A stretch of DNA of 64,000 nucleotides. It comes from Hyphomicrobium sp. (GTDB taxonomy: Bacteria; Pseudomonadota; Alphaproteobacteria; Rhizobiales; Hyphomicrobiaceae). The stretch covers positions 248,001 to 312,000 of the forward strand of contig JAFWGI010000005.1 in assembly GCA_017512425.1 (NCBI GenBank), written 5' to 3'. A model generated the notes under the pieces. The model was not told where the DNA came from and did no database searches. It worked only from the letters and a program-made list of their open reading frames with translations. The position numbers and the translations under genes are program-made. Shown here piece after piece: positions 57,572 to 64,000 of the stretch (the stretch's first letter is position 1; each line of letters opens with the position of its first letter).

Positions 57572-58111
57572 ATGCGCAACTTTGGAATATTAACTGCAGC
57601 TGTTTTGGTGCTAGCCGGGATCGCGACAGCGTCGGCGCACGAAGCGACGAACAAGGGCGTGACAGTCGCGCATCCTTGGACCCGGGCGACACCCGGCGGA
57701 GCGACCGTCGGTGCGGCGTTTCTTGAAATCAAAACCGACAAGGGTACCACCGACAAACTGATCTCTGCGTCGTCGCCGGCGGCCGGCCGCGTCGAGATTC
57801 ACACGCACATCATGGACGGCGACGTCATGAAAATGCGCCGGGTCGAGGCCATCGATCTTAAGGACGGCGAGTCGCACATTTTGAAGCCGATGGGCGACCA
57901 CATCATGCTGTTCGATCTCAAACAGCCGTTGAAAGAAGGCGAGCTGGTTAAGCTGGAGCTGACTTTCGAGAAGGCTGGCACGATCGCACTCGATGCGACC
58001 GTCGAACCGGCTGGCGCGCTTGGTCCGCACGGGATGGATCATCAACCCGGCAACGAAGGGCACGACCACGGCGATGCAAAATCAGGCCATGATCATCACG
58101 ATCATAAGTGA
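57572..58111 (+). CDS. PCuAC-type periplasmic copper chaperone
   Basis: 179 residues from ATG 57572; ATG 57557 adds five residues. Signal peptide ILTAAVLVLAGIATASAH. Core: VAHPWTRATPGGATVGAAFL, and copper-ligand region HTHIMDGDVMKMR and KPMGDHIMLFDLKQPL, fitting the family's H(M)X10M-X21-HXM pattern. A His/Asp-rich tail follows (GHDHGDAKSGHDHHDHK). The family delivers Cu(I) to cytochrome oxidase or detoxifies copper. No cox or cop gene is adjacent; a long 3' region follows. Confidence 0.9.
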   Translation: MRNFGILTAAVLVLAGIATASAHEATNKGVTVAHPWTRATPGGATVGAAFLEIKTDKGTTDKLISASSPAAGRVEIHTHIMDGDVMKMRRVEAIDLKDGESHILKPMGDHIMLFDLKQPLKEGELVKLELTFEKAGTIALDATVEPAGALGPHGMDHQPGNEGHDHGDAKSGHDHHDHK

Positions 58112-58545
58112 TCGTGGGGCCGTCCCGCCGAGATAACGCAAACTGCCGCAAAACGATGCATGTTTATGTTTTGGGCTGCAAAAAAGTCTCGTCGGGAGCG
58201 TCAAAAAGTTCTGCGTTGACTTGACGCACGGGTTGTCTTGGGTCATGGTGCCCACGCTTCGGCGCAAGGGCCAGATCGAAGCCGACAGAAAACGAATAAA
58301 GGTCCAAGTCTAGGGACGAAAAGAACGGGGTGGCGCGGGATACCGCACCGCCCCTTTCTCATTTTTGGCGCGCGTGAACCGCGCCCGTTTGCGTGCTTTC
58401 CGCGCACACCTCATCTACGGACGACCGTGCTGCGTGCGAGCGCCACATATGGTGCTTTTACCCGCCTTGATCGCAACGCCTTCCCGCGCGAAGACACCTC
58501 GGATATTTACCCTAGCGCGTATGATGCGCTGCCGAGGCTAAGCCG
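58112..58545 (+). other. 434-base gap with a candidate small RNA
   Basis: No protein gene is convincing here. 58216-58362 looks like a possible small-RNA unit: TTGACTTGACG near 58216 could be a -35 region (no good -10), the body contains a CTTCG/CGAAG hairpin (about 58258-58282), and it ends at the strong terminator 58327-58362. The alternative is a long 3' untranslated region of the copper chaperone. The last 180 bases hold the symporter promoter, not identified. Confidence 0.35.
58327..58362 (+). terminator. Strong rho-independent terminator
   Basis: 12-bp stem with one mismatch: GGGGTGGCGCGG, GATA loop, CCGCACCGCCCC (58327-58354), followed by TTTCTC then ATTTTT. It lies 216 bases after the copper-chaperone stop. 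Confidence 0.9.
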
Positions 58546-60492
58546 ATGTCAGGAAGCGACGTAGAAAGTGCGAGCCGTCCATCGCGTCGCCTGCTCGGAT
58601 TGAGCTTGATGACGTGGGCGTTGCTGGCGCTCGGTCTTCCGTTGACCGCGCTCACGCTCAACGCTGTCAAGATTGCGGGCTTTCCGCTCGGCTTCTGGAC
58701 GACCGCTGTATTCGTGCTGCTGGCGCTGGCGGCTCTTGCCCTGTTTTTCGCAATTCGCGCTGGCGGCGAGGCGCGTGCCGAGGGCCTCTCCCCATCGCTG
58801 CGTTTGGCGGGCGAAGCGATCGGATCAGCGGGTGTTGTCGGAGCCGTTGGCGCGATTGCTGCGCTTGGTTACGACGGGCTTGCATTCCCACTCGGCATGG
58901 CGGCCGGCCTCGCCCTGCTCGCGATCGCGATCGCACCGAGATTTTCGCTCTATCCCGTGAGCACGATCACCGGATTTTTCATGGCCCGTTATGGTGGCCG
59001 GTGGCCGCGGCGCTTGGCGCTCGTCGTAGCTGCCATCGGTTCGGTAGCGTTGCTGGCGGCCGATCTCAGAGGCGGCGCGCTCGCCGTGCAAGGGGCATTT
59101 CTGACCGACTATCCGACCGGTGTCGCCGTAACCGCGGTGCTGTTGGCGCTCGTGTGGCTTATGTCGGCGCTTTTGAACGTCTCGTCCGGGCGTGGCGTCA
59201 TCTTCGCGGCGTTGCTCGTCCTGGTCTTTATCCCGGTGTTCGCCTATCCGGTGGTTCAAGGCCGATGGCCTCTGCCGCTTTTTGTTTACGGCTATGGCCT
59301 CGAAGACTTGGCGGCACTCGAGCAAAACCTGATCATCAACAAGCTCGCGGATGTGCGCTCGTTGCGCCCAATGACGGCGCCGTTTCTGCAGCTGTCGATG
59401 ACGAACTTCCTCGGTGTTGTCGTTGCGCTCGCTTTGGGGCTTGCCGCGTTGCCGTATTTGCTTGGCCGCCATATCTCGCGAGCAACGGCTGCACCCGGAG
59501 CCGCGCCGCGGCGCGCCGCATTGGCGACCGTCTGGGTCGTTTGGTTTCTGCTGGCGCTTGCGGCGTTCGCTGTTTTCGCGCGCATCAGCGTTGCACAGGA
59601 GCTTTCAAAAGGCATTGAGACGGCGGCCGTACCGGCTACGTTGCTGGAAGCAAGCGGCCGCGGTTGGGTCTCACTGTGTGGGATTACGTCGGACGACGGT
59701 AGCGAAGTTGCGGCGGCATGTGCGAAGGCCAGCGGAAATCGCGGATTTTTGCGGCTTCAGGACGTGGCCTTCACAAGCGATGGCTTCGCACTTGCAGCGC
59801 CGTCAATTTCGGGGCTGCCGGCATTCGCCATTTGGCCGTTCTGGCTAGCGGCTGCGATCGCGGCGATCGTTACCGGGAATGCGATCATCTCGGCCCTGCT
59901 CGCCGCAGACGGCGAAGGGCGTAGACGCGGATCCGTCGATGCGTCAGCGCTCGACGCGCGATCGGTGGTCCTGGCGACGGCACTGCTGCTTGCCGCGCTG
60001 GCCGTTGCGATGCTGGGTACTATGGAAATCCCATGGCTGTTTTCGGAAGGGCTGGCCATCATCGCGGCCGGATTGTTTCCTGCGGTGGCGCTCGGATTGT
60101 TCTGGCGCCGGATGTCGGCGTCGGGCGCGGTCGCGGCGATGGTCGCAGGGCTTGCCGTGACGGGTGCCTACATCGTCGGTGCAAGGTATTTCCCAGTCCT
60201 CATGTTCGAGTGGACCGGTTTCCTGTCGGACGCCGCGCCGGGCGCGGTGCGCAAATTCGCGCAATTGCAGGCCGACTATGCTGCAGCCGCGACCGAAGAG
60301 GCACGATCCGCCGCCTGGTGGGCGCTGTGGCGGCACGCCGGCGGCATCGCCAACTGGTGGGGCCTAAAACCGGCAGCAGCCGTCCTCCTCGGGCTACCGG
60401 CCGGCATTCTTGCTGGCGTCGTGTTCGCACTCGTCCGGCCGCAGCGCGATGCCGAAAGCACTTCGCCGGCGTCGGAAGCCGCATCAATTTGA
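58546..60492 (+). CDS. Sodium:solute symporter (SSS) family protein
   Basis: 648 residues with about 13 hydrophobic helices. Family-like stretches: FSLYPVSTITGFFMARYGGR and LRGGALAVQGAF near the usual SSS core, and the later IPWLFSEGLAIIAAGLFPAV ALGLFWRR block (helices with the Trp-Arg end). A soluble insertion of about 80 residues (residues 365-430, with LCGITSDDGSEVAAACA) separates the membrane parts. Closest in feel to the acetate/small-monocarboxylate permease branch with N-terminal extension (VC_2705-type). Substrate unknown. glpD follows after 107 bases on the same strand. Confidence 0.85.
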   Translation: MSGSDVESASRPSRRLLGLSLMTWALLALGLPLTALTLNAVKIAGFPLGFWTTAVFVLLALAALALFFAIRAGGEARAEGLSPSLRLAGEAIGSAGVVGAVGAIAALGYDGLAFPLGMAAGLALLAIAIAPRFSLYPVSTITGFFMARYGGRWPRRLALVVAAIGSVALLAADLRGGALAVQGAFLTDYPTGVAVTAVLLALVWLMSALLNVSSGRGVIFAALLVLVFIPVFAYPVVQGRWPLPLFVYGYGLEDLAALEQNLIINKLADVRSLRPMTAPFLQLSMTNFLGVVVALALGLAALPYLLGRHISRATAAPGAAPRRAALATVWVVWFLLALAAFAVFARISVAQELSKGIETAAVPATLLEASGRGWVSLCGITSDDGSEVAAACAKASGNRGFLRLQDVAFTSDGFALAAPSISGLPAFAIWPFWLAAAIAAIVTGNAIISALLAADGEGRRRGSVDASALDARSVVLATALLLAALAVAMLGTMEIPWLFSEGLAIIAAGLFPAVALGLFWRRMSASGAVAAMVAGLAVTGAYIVGARYFPVLMFEWTGFLSDAAPGAVRKFAQLQADYAAAATEEARSAAWWALWRHAGGIANWWGLKPAAAVLLGLPAGILAGVVFALVRPQRDAESTSPASEAASI

Positions 60493-60599
60493 TTTCGGCA
60501 TTCAGCCTGGCTTGAGGTCGTCAAACTAGGTTATCGATTGAACGACAATCGTCGCCAGGCAACGGCGCGATTTTTGCCGAGGGGCGCGAGCGCGGACAC

Positions 60600-62123
60600 A
60601 TGACCACGACGACAACGGACATGTTCGACATCGTTGTCGTCGGCGGCGGCATCAACGGAGCCGGTATCGCCGCCGACGCTGCCGGCCGCGGTTTGAAAGT
60701 CCTGTTGGCCGATGCCAGCGATCTTGGCGGAGCAACGTCGTCGGCGTCTTCGAAGCTGATCCACGGCGGTCTGCGCTACCTCGAACAGTATGAGTTTCGG
60801 CTTGTGCGGGAAGCGCTTGGTGAGCGAGAGGTGCTGCTCAAGGCTGCCCCACATATCGTCTGGCCGTTGGAGTTTGTGCTCCCGCATGTGCCGGGGATGC
60901 GGCCCCGGCCCGTGTTGCGGGCAGGGCTGTTTCTCTACGACCATCTCAGCCAGCGGCGATCGCTCGGTGGCAGTCGTGCGCTCGACTTGACAGCCTCAAG
61001 TGCCGGGCGGCCGCTGAATCAGGATCTGCATCACGGCTTCACTTATTGGGATTGCTGGGTGGACGACGCGCGGCTTGTGATCGCTAACGCAATCGCCGCT
61101 CGCGAACGGGGCGCAACCGTCTTGCCGCGCACGGCAGTCACGGGCCTGGCTGTTGCTGGTGACGCATGGCGGGTGACGCTGGGCAGCGGCGCTGACAAGC
61201 GCGTTGTACCCGCGCGTGTCGTCGTCAACGCGGCGGGTCCGTGGGTCGATCAGGTTGCCGGGCTTGTGGAAGGCAGCGCCTCGAACGGCTCTTTGCCCGC
61301 CATTCGCCTCGTCAAAGGCAGCCATATCGTCGTGCCGCGCATTCCAGGCGCGGACACCGCGTATATTTTCCAGAACACCGATGGGCGAGTCGTGTTTGCG
61401 CTGCCCTATGAGGGTGCATTCACGCTGATAGGGACGACCGATCGGCCGTATGACGGTGATCCACGCGCTGTTTCTTCAGATGCGTCTGACGATGCCTATC
61501 TGCTTGATGTCGCGAACCGCTACTTCTCGATCCCGCTTGCTGCCGGCGATATCATTTGGCGCTTTTCCGGCGTCCGGCCGTTGGACGACGACGGCAGCGC
61601 CAATCCGTCGAAGGTCAGCCGCGACTACCGCCTGCAGCTCGATACTGGCGCCGGACCGCCACTGCTGCATGTCATTGGCGGCAAGATAACGACTTACCGC
61701 AGGCTGGCGGAAGCGGCGCTCGATCTTCTGAAGCCGCATCTTGGGATGGGTCCGGCTTGGACGGGGCATGCGCCGTTGCCGGGCGGTGAAATCGGGGCGC
61801 AACCATATGACCAATGGTTCGAAGACCTCGTGCGCCGGCGCCGCGGCATTGCGCGCGATGACCTGCATCGCCTTGCCCGCCGCTACGGCAGCCGTATCGA
61901 CCAGCTGCTCGGTGACGCGCGCAGCGTCAGCGATCTTGGAGCCGACCTTGGCGGTGGATTGCGTGCCCGCGAGGTCGCCTATCTCAAGGTCAACGAGTGG
62001 GCGTCAACGGCGTCTGACGTCGTCTGGCGGCGTACAAAGGCGGCGCTCCACGTGCCTGCCGCTGATCGCCAACGGCTGGAATCAGCCGTCGCGGCGATGT
62101 TAGATAATACGCCTACGTCGTAA
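60600..62123 (+). CDS. glpD: Glycerol-3-phosphate dehydrogenase (FAD-dependent)
   Basis: 507 residues. Rossmann FAD motif FDIVVVGGGINGAGIAADAA, then SASSKLIHGGLRYLEQYEF (GlpD signature), FALPYEGAFTLIGTTDRPYDG and VIGGKITTYRRLAEAAL. The C-terminal helical DAO_C domain ends the protein. Oxidises glycerol-3-phosphate to DHAP and passes electrons to quinones at the inner membrane. No glpK, glpF or glpR is adjacent. The upstream transporter is not a glycerol-phosphate permease by sequence. Confidence 0.96.
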   Translation: MTTTTTDMFDIVVVGGGINGAGIAADAAGRGLKVLLADASDLGGATSSASSKLIHGGLRYLEQYEFRLVREALGEREVLLKAAPHIVWPLEFVLPHVPGMRPRPVLRAGLFLYDHLSQRRSLGGSRALDLTASSAGRPLNQDLHHGFTYWDCWVDDARLVIANAIAARERGATVLPRTAVTGLAVAGDAWRVTLGSGADKRVVPARVVVNAAGPWVDQVAGLVEGSASNGSLPAIRLVKGSHIVVPRIPGADTAYIFQNTDGRVVFALPYEGAFTLIGTTDRPYDGDPRAVSSDASDDAYLLDVANRYFSIPLAAGDIIWRFSGVRPLDDDGSANPSKVSRDYRLQLDTGAGPPLLHVIGGKITTYRRLAEAALDLLKPHLGMGPAWTGHAPLPGGEIGAQPYDQWFEDLVRRRRGIARDDLHRLARRYGSRIDQLLGDARSVSDLGADLGGGLRAREVAYLKVNEWASTASDVVWRRTKAALHVPAADRQRLESAVAAMLDNTPTS

Positions 62124-62486
62124 TTCGGCGATTACGAAGACTATCGCGTTACTTTGCAGTATCCCTCAAGCATTGAGTAGAAGTTGCGTCGGGGCGCCGC
62201 ACTTCATTCGAGATAAATTATGCGGGTTTCTTGCTGCGCGGCTGAAAATGTTTGGTCGGGCCGTCGAATACTATTGATGTTAAGTATCAATATATATTGG
62301 CGGTTGCTCGCGTAAGTAAAAACTACCTAGTCCTCTTCACGGTTAACCATCTTCATCAATTGTGAGTCGTCTTTTCAAATGTTGGCGTGTAGGCGGTCGA
62401 ATGTTCAAGTGGTTAACACGGGGTTAAGGCGGATGCCGGGTCGTGCGGGGCACGCGCTAGGGACGCCTGCGTAGGGAGTTTGTAGT
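62124..62486. promoter_or_regulatory. AT-rich regulatory intergenic region
   Basis: 363 bases without a gene and clearly less GC-rich than the neighbours. It contains the inverted repeat ATTGAT-N7-ATCAAT (62273-62291), a patch TATATATT just after it, a TTAACC half-site (62342-62347) and the full CtrA box described separately. It is probably a regulated promoter for the downstream secreted peptidase gene. Confidence 0.6.
62413..62427. promoter_or_regulatory. Perfect CtrA-type box (TTAA-N7-TTAA)
   Basis: TTAACACGGGGTTAA at 62413-62427 matches the CtrA consensus TTAA-N7-TTAA exactly. It lies 60 bases upstream of the start at 62487, in the range for control of that promoter. CtrA is the cell-cycle master regulator of alphaproteobacteria. 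Binding is inferred. Confidence 0.6.
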
Positions 62487-63170
62487 ATGTTTGTATCGCG
62501 TATCTCGCAGACGGTTCGCGCTGTCGCGCTCGGCGCCGTTGCATTGGCGCTTGCTGCTATCTCGGGCGTCGCCGTTTCGACAGCCGCTCATGCCGACGCT
62601 GTTCCGTTCTGGGAGCAGGCTGACATCGACGCCAAGAAGGCCAAGTCGCGCAAAGCGTATGGTTATAAGCCGTCGAAGTCGAAGGCTTACGGCTCAAAGT
62701 CCGGCAAGAAGAAATATTACGCCAAGAAGAGCTCCAAGAAGCTTGGCGGCTACGCATCGGCTACCGAGCCGGCGAAGAAAAAGAGCAAGGGCGTCCGCGT
62801 CGCCGCGCTGGGCAACAGCTATTATCCGGAACAGAACGCAGCTCCGGCAAAGAGCCTGTCGGGTGGCGGCGTGCGTTGGGTCGCGTCGGCTGGCTGCCTG
62901 AATGGGTCGCTGAAGTCGGTCATCTACTCGGTCGCCGCGAACTACGGACCGGTGACCGTAAACTCGACGTGCCGCAGCTCAGGTCATAACCGCCGGGTAG
63001 GCGGTGCGCCGAAGTCGAAGCATCTTTCGGGCAACGCTGTCGATTTCCGCGTCCGCGGTAATGTCGGCGCCGTCTACGCTTACCTCCGAAGCAGCGGCAG
63101 TGTCGGCGGCCTGAAGCACTACGGCGGTGGATTGTTCCACATCGACTCGGGCGAACGACGGAGCTGGTAA
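62487..63170 (+). CDS. Secreted M15-type peptidase-like protein with Lys/Tyr/Ser linker
   Basis: 227 residues, AGGGAG eight bases before the ATG. Signal peptide to about residue 37 (ALGAVALALAAISGVAVSTA, cleaved near AHADA). A very basic, Lys/Ser/Tyr-rich linker follows (about 48-105, KKAKSRKAYGYKPSKSKAYG). The C-terminal domain (about 130-227) has the zinc-peptidase M15 pattern SKHLSGNAVDFRV (HxxxxxxD) and the distal LFHIDSGERRSW (HxD), with Arg in GHNRR. Related domains (YcbK/DUF882-like) cut peptidoglycan cross-bridges. The basic linker suggests binding to wall or polysaccharide. A CtrA box precedes and a terminator follows, so it is monocistronic. Confidence 0.88.
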   Translation: MFVSRISQTVRAVALGAVALALAAISGVAVSTAAHADAVPFWEQADIDAKKAKSRKAYGYKPSKSKAYGSKSGKKKYYAKKSSKKLGGYASATEPAKKKSKGVRVAALGNSYYPEQNAAPAKSLSGGGVRWVASAGCLNGSLKSVIYSVAANYGPVTVNSTCRSSGHNRRVGGAPKSKHLSGNAVDFRVRGNVGAVYAYLRSSGSVGGLKHYGGGLFHIDSGERRSW

Positions 63171-63175
63171 GTGAC

Positions 63176-63204
63176 AGCCGCCGGCAATCCTCCGGCGGCT
63201 TTTC
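63176..63204 (+). terminator. Rho-independent terminator
   Basis: Stem AGCCGCCGG/CCGGCGGCT (63176-63184 with 63192-63200), seven-base loop, then TTTT. Confidence 0.9.
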
Positions 63205-63266
63205 CTTCACGGACTTATTAGAAAGCAGCTTAGAATAGCAGCGCGCAGGCCGGCGGTTGACGAAAG

Positions 63267-64000
63267 TCAGTTCGAGCCGCCTGCGCGTCCTGCTGCGACC
63301 GCGCGATGCAGCAGCAGCACCGGTATCAGTCCGATCAGCACGATCGCGACGGCGCCGACGGCAGCTTCTTCGAATTGCTCGGCAGCCGTCAGGGCGTACA
63401 TCCGCGTTGCCAGCGTCTCAAAATTAAATGGCCTGAGCAGCAGCGTCGCCGGAAGCTCTTTCATTGCGTCGACGAAGACGAGCAGCGCGGCTGCACCAAG
63501 TGCCGGTTTGAGCATCGGCAGGTGGATCATGCGGAGCGCGGCAGAACGCCGTGTGCCTAGCGTTTTCGCGGCTGCATCTATGTTTGGCGAAATGCGCTCC
63601 AGCCCCGCCTCAATGCTCGATATGGCGACCGCCAGGAAACGGATAACCAGGGCTGCCGTCACCGCGAATAGCGAACCCGACAGCAGCAGGCCTGTTGAAA
63701 TTGAAAACGTACTGCGCATCCAGGCGTCGAGCCCGTTGTCGAAGGCTGCGAGTGGCACCAGCAGGCCGATAGCGAGAACCGTGCCGGGCAACGCATAGCC
63801 AAAGCCCGACATGCGGACCGCGAGAAGGGTCGCTGCCGTTCGGTGCAGCCGCGCGGCGTAGGTGAACAAGAGCGCGAGCGCAACCGCGACGCCGCTCGCC
63901 GTCGCCGACAGCATCAGGCTATTGCCCGCAGCCGTTAAAAAGCCTGCGCTGTCGAAAACCGAGATGCGGCCTAGGGCACGCCATATCAAAACGGCGAACG
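63267..64000 (-). CDS. Iron(III)-type ABC transporter permease, C-terminal part (partial)
   Basis: The gene runs off the right edge; 244 codons are visible and the frame is still open at 64000. Six or more hydrophobic helices. The cytoplasmic EAA loop IDAAAKTLGTRRSAALRMIH and the following VDAMKELPATLLLRPFNF are strongly typical of Fe3+ (FbpB/SfuB/AfuB-type) permeases, which pair two fused permease halves with a periplasmic iron-binding protein and an ATPase. Those partners would lie beyond the window. Other substrates of this family (thiamine, phosphonate) are possible but the KELPATLLLRP motif favours iron. Confidence 0.88.
   Translation of the reverse strand, partial: FAVLIWRALGRISVFDSAGFLTAAGNSLMLSATASGVAVALALLFTYAARLHRTAATLLAVRMSGFGYALPGTVLAIGLLVPLAAFDNGLDAWMRSTFSISTGLLLSGSLFAVTAALVIRFLAVAISSIEAGLERISPNIDAAAKTLGTRRSAALRMIHLPMLKPALGAAALLVFVDAMKELPATLLLRPFNFETLATRMYALTAAEQFEEAAVGAVAIVLIGLIPVLLLHRAVAAGRAGGSN

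Noticed and set aside
58238..58564. Plus-strand frame of 108 codons across the 58112-58545 gap
   Set aside because: It runs through the strong terminator and past the symporter start, with no ribosome site and a Pro/Arg composition; a small RNA or plain intergenic is likelier.

Overview
This window is a GC-rich chromosomal stretch from an alphaproteobacterium of the Hyphomicrobiales (Rhizobiales). A Hyphomicrobium-like lineage is my best guess, but this is inference. Markers include an Irr-type Fur regulator beside fabA-fabB-fabI, an OlsB-type ornithine-lipid acyltransferase, a Mur-like Fur protein, a PraR-like regulator between lnt and metK, a PII uridylyltransferase of the rhizobial type and a perfect TTAA-N7-TTAA CtrA box. 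I see no phage, insertion sequence, plasmid or CRISPR. The content is overwhelmingly core, densely packed, and mostly on the plus strand up to about 45.7 kb.

Layout. 1-4.5 kb: the tail of an upstream gene, a large secreted protein of unknown function, a convergent WD40 protein and a small exported protein. 4.5-10.1 kb: tRNA-Gly(GCC), a prolyl-tRNA deacylase-like editing protein, a CnoX-type thioredoxin, a Lon-N-domain protein, a Trm112-like protein, a hybrid histidine kinase and OlsB. 10.1-21.6 kb: malic enzyme (minus) divergent from mutS-glnD-murJ-trpS-usp. 21.7-31.5 kb: Nfu iron-sulfur protein (behind an Irr-type ICE palindrome), a nitroreductase-like protein, tsaB-rimI-mur-plsC-miaB-phoH-ybeY-ybeX-lnt. 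31.6-45.7 kb: praR-like gene, metK, trmB, then the rimP-nusA-ylxR-infB-rbfA-truB transcription/translation operon, cspA, a small membrane protein, rpsO and pnp. 45.8-50.8 kb (minus): fabA-fabB-fabI-murI, a metal-binding/MauE-like membrane protein and a small Cys-containing exported protein. irr diverges from fabA. 51.6-57.4 kb: SH3 protein, 2-hydroxyacid dehydrogenase, cysK-moeB and coaBC-dut (both minus). 57.5-64 kb: PCuAC copper chaperone, a possible small RNA with a strong terminator, a sodium:solute symporter, glpD, an M15-like secreted peptidase under a CtrA box, and the truncated end of an iron-type ABC permease.

Functional themes are translation and RNA maturation (tRNA modification, rRNA processing, initiation), envelope biogenesis (MurJ, MurI, Lnt, PlsC, OlsB, Fab enzymes) and iron/manganese control (Irr, Mur, Nfu).

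The least ordinary signals are these. First, a three-copy family of about 40-bp nested palindromes with compensatory stem changes; two copies lie just after stop codons (cspA, pnp) and one lies in frame inside trmB, like a Rickettsia-type palindromic element. Second, glnD has no ATG, GTG or TTG upstream of its conserved N-terminus but has an excellent Shine-Dalgarno placed for an AUU start. Third, there is an exact 16-bp tandem duplication of the murI start region. Fourth, there is a switch-like pair of mutually exclusive hairpins between infB and rbfA. All readings were made by eye; no database search or folding program was run.
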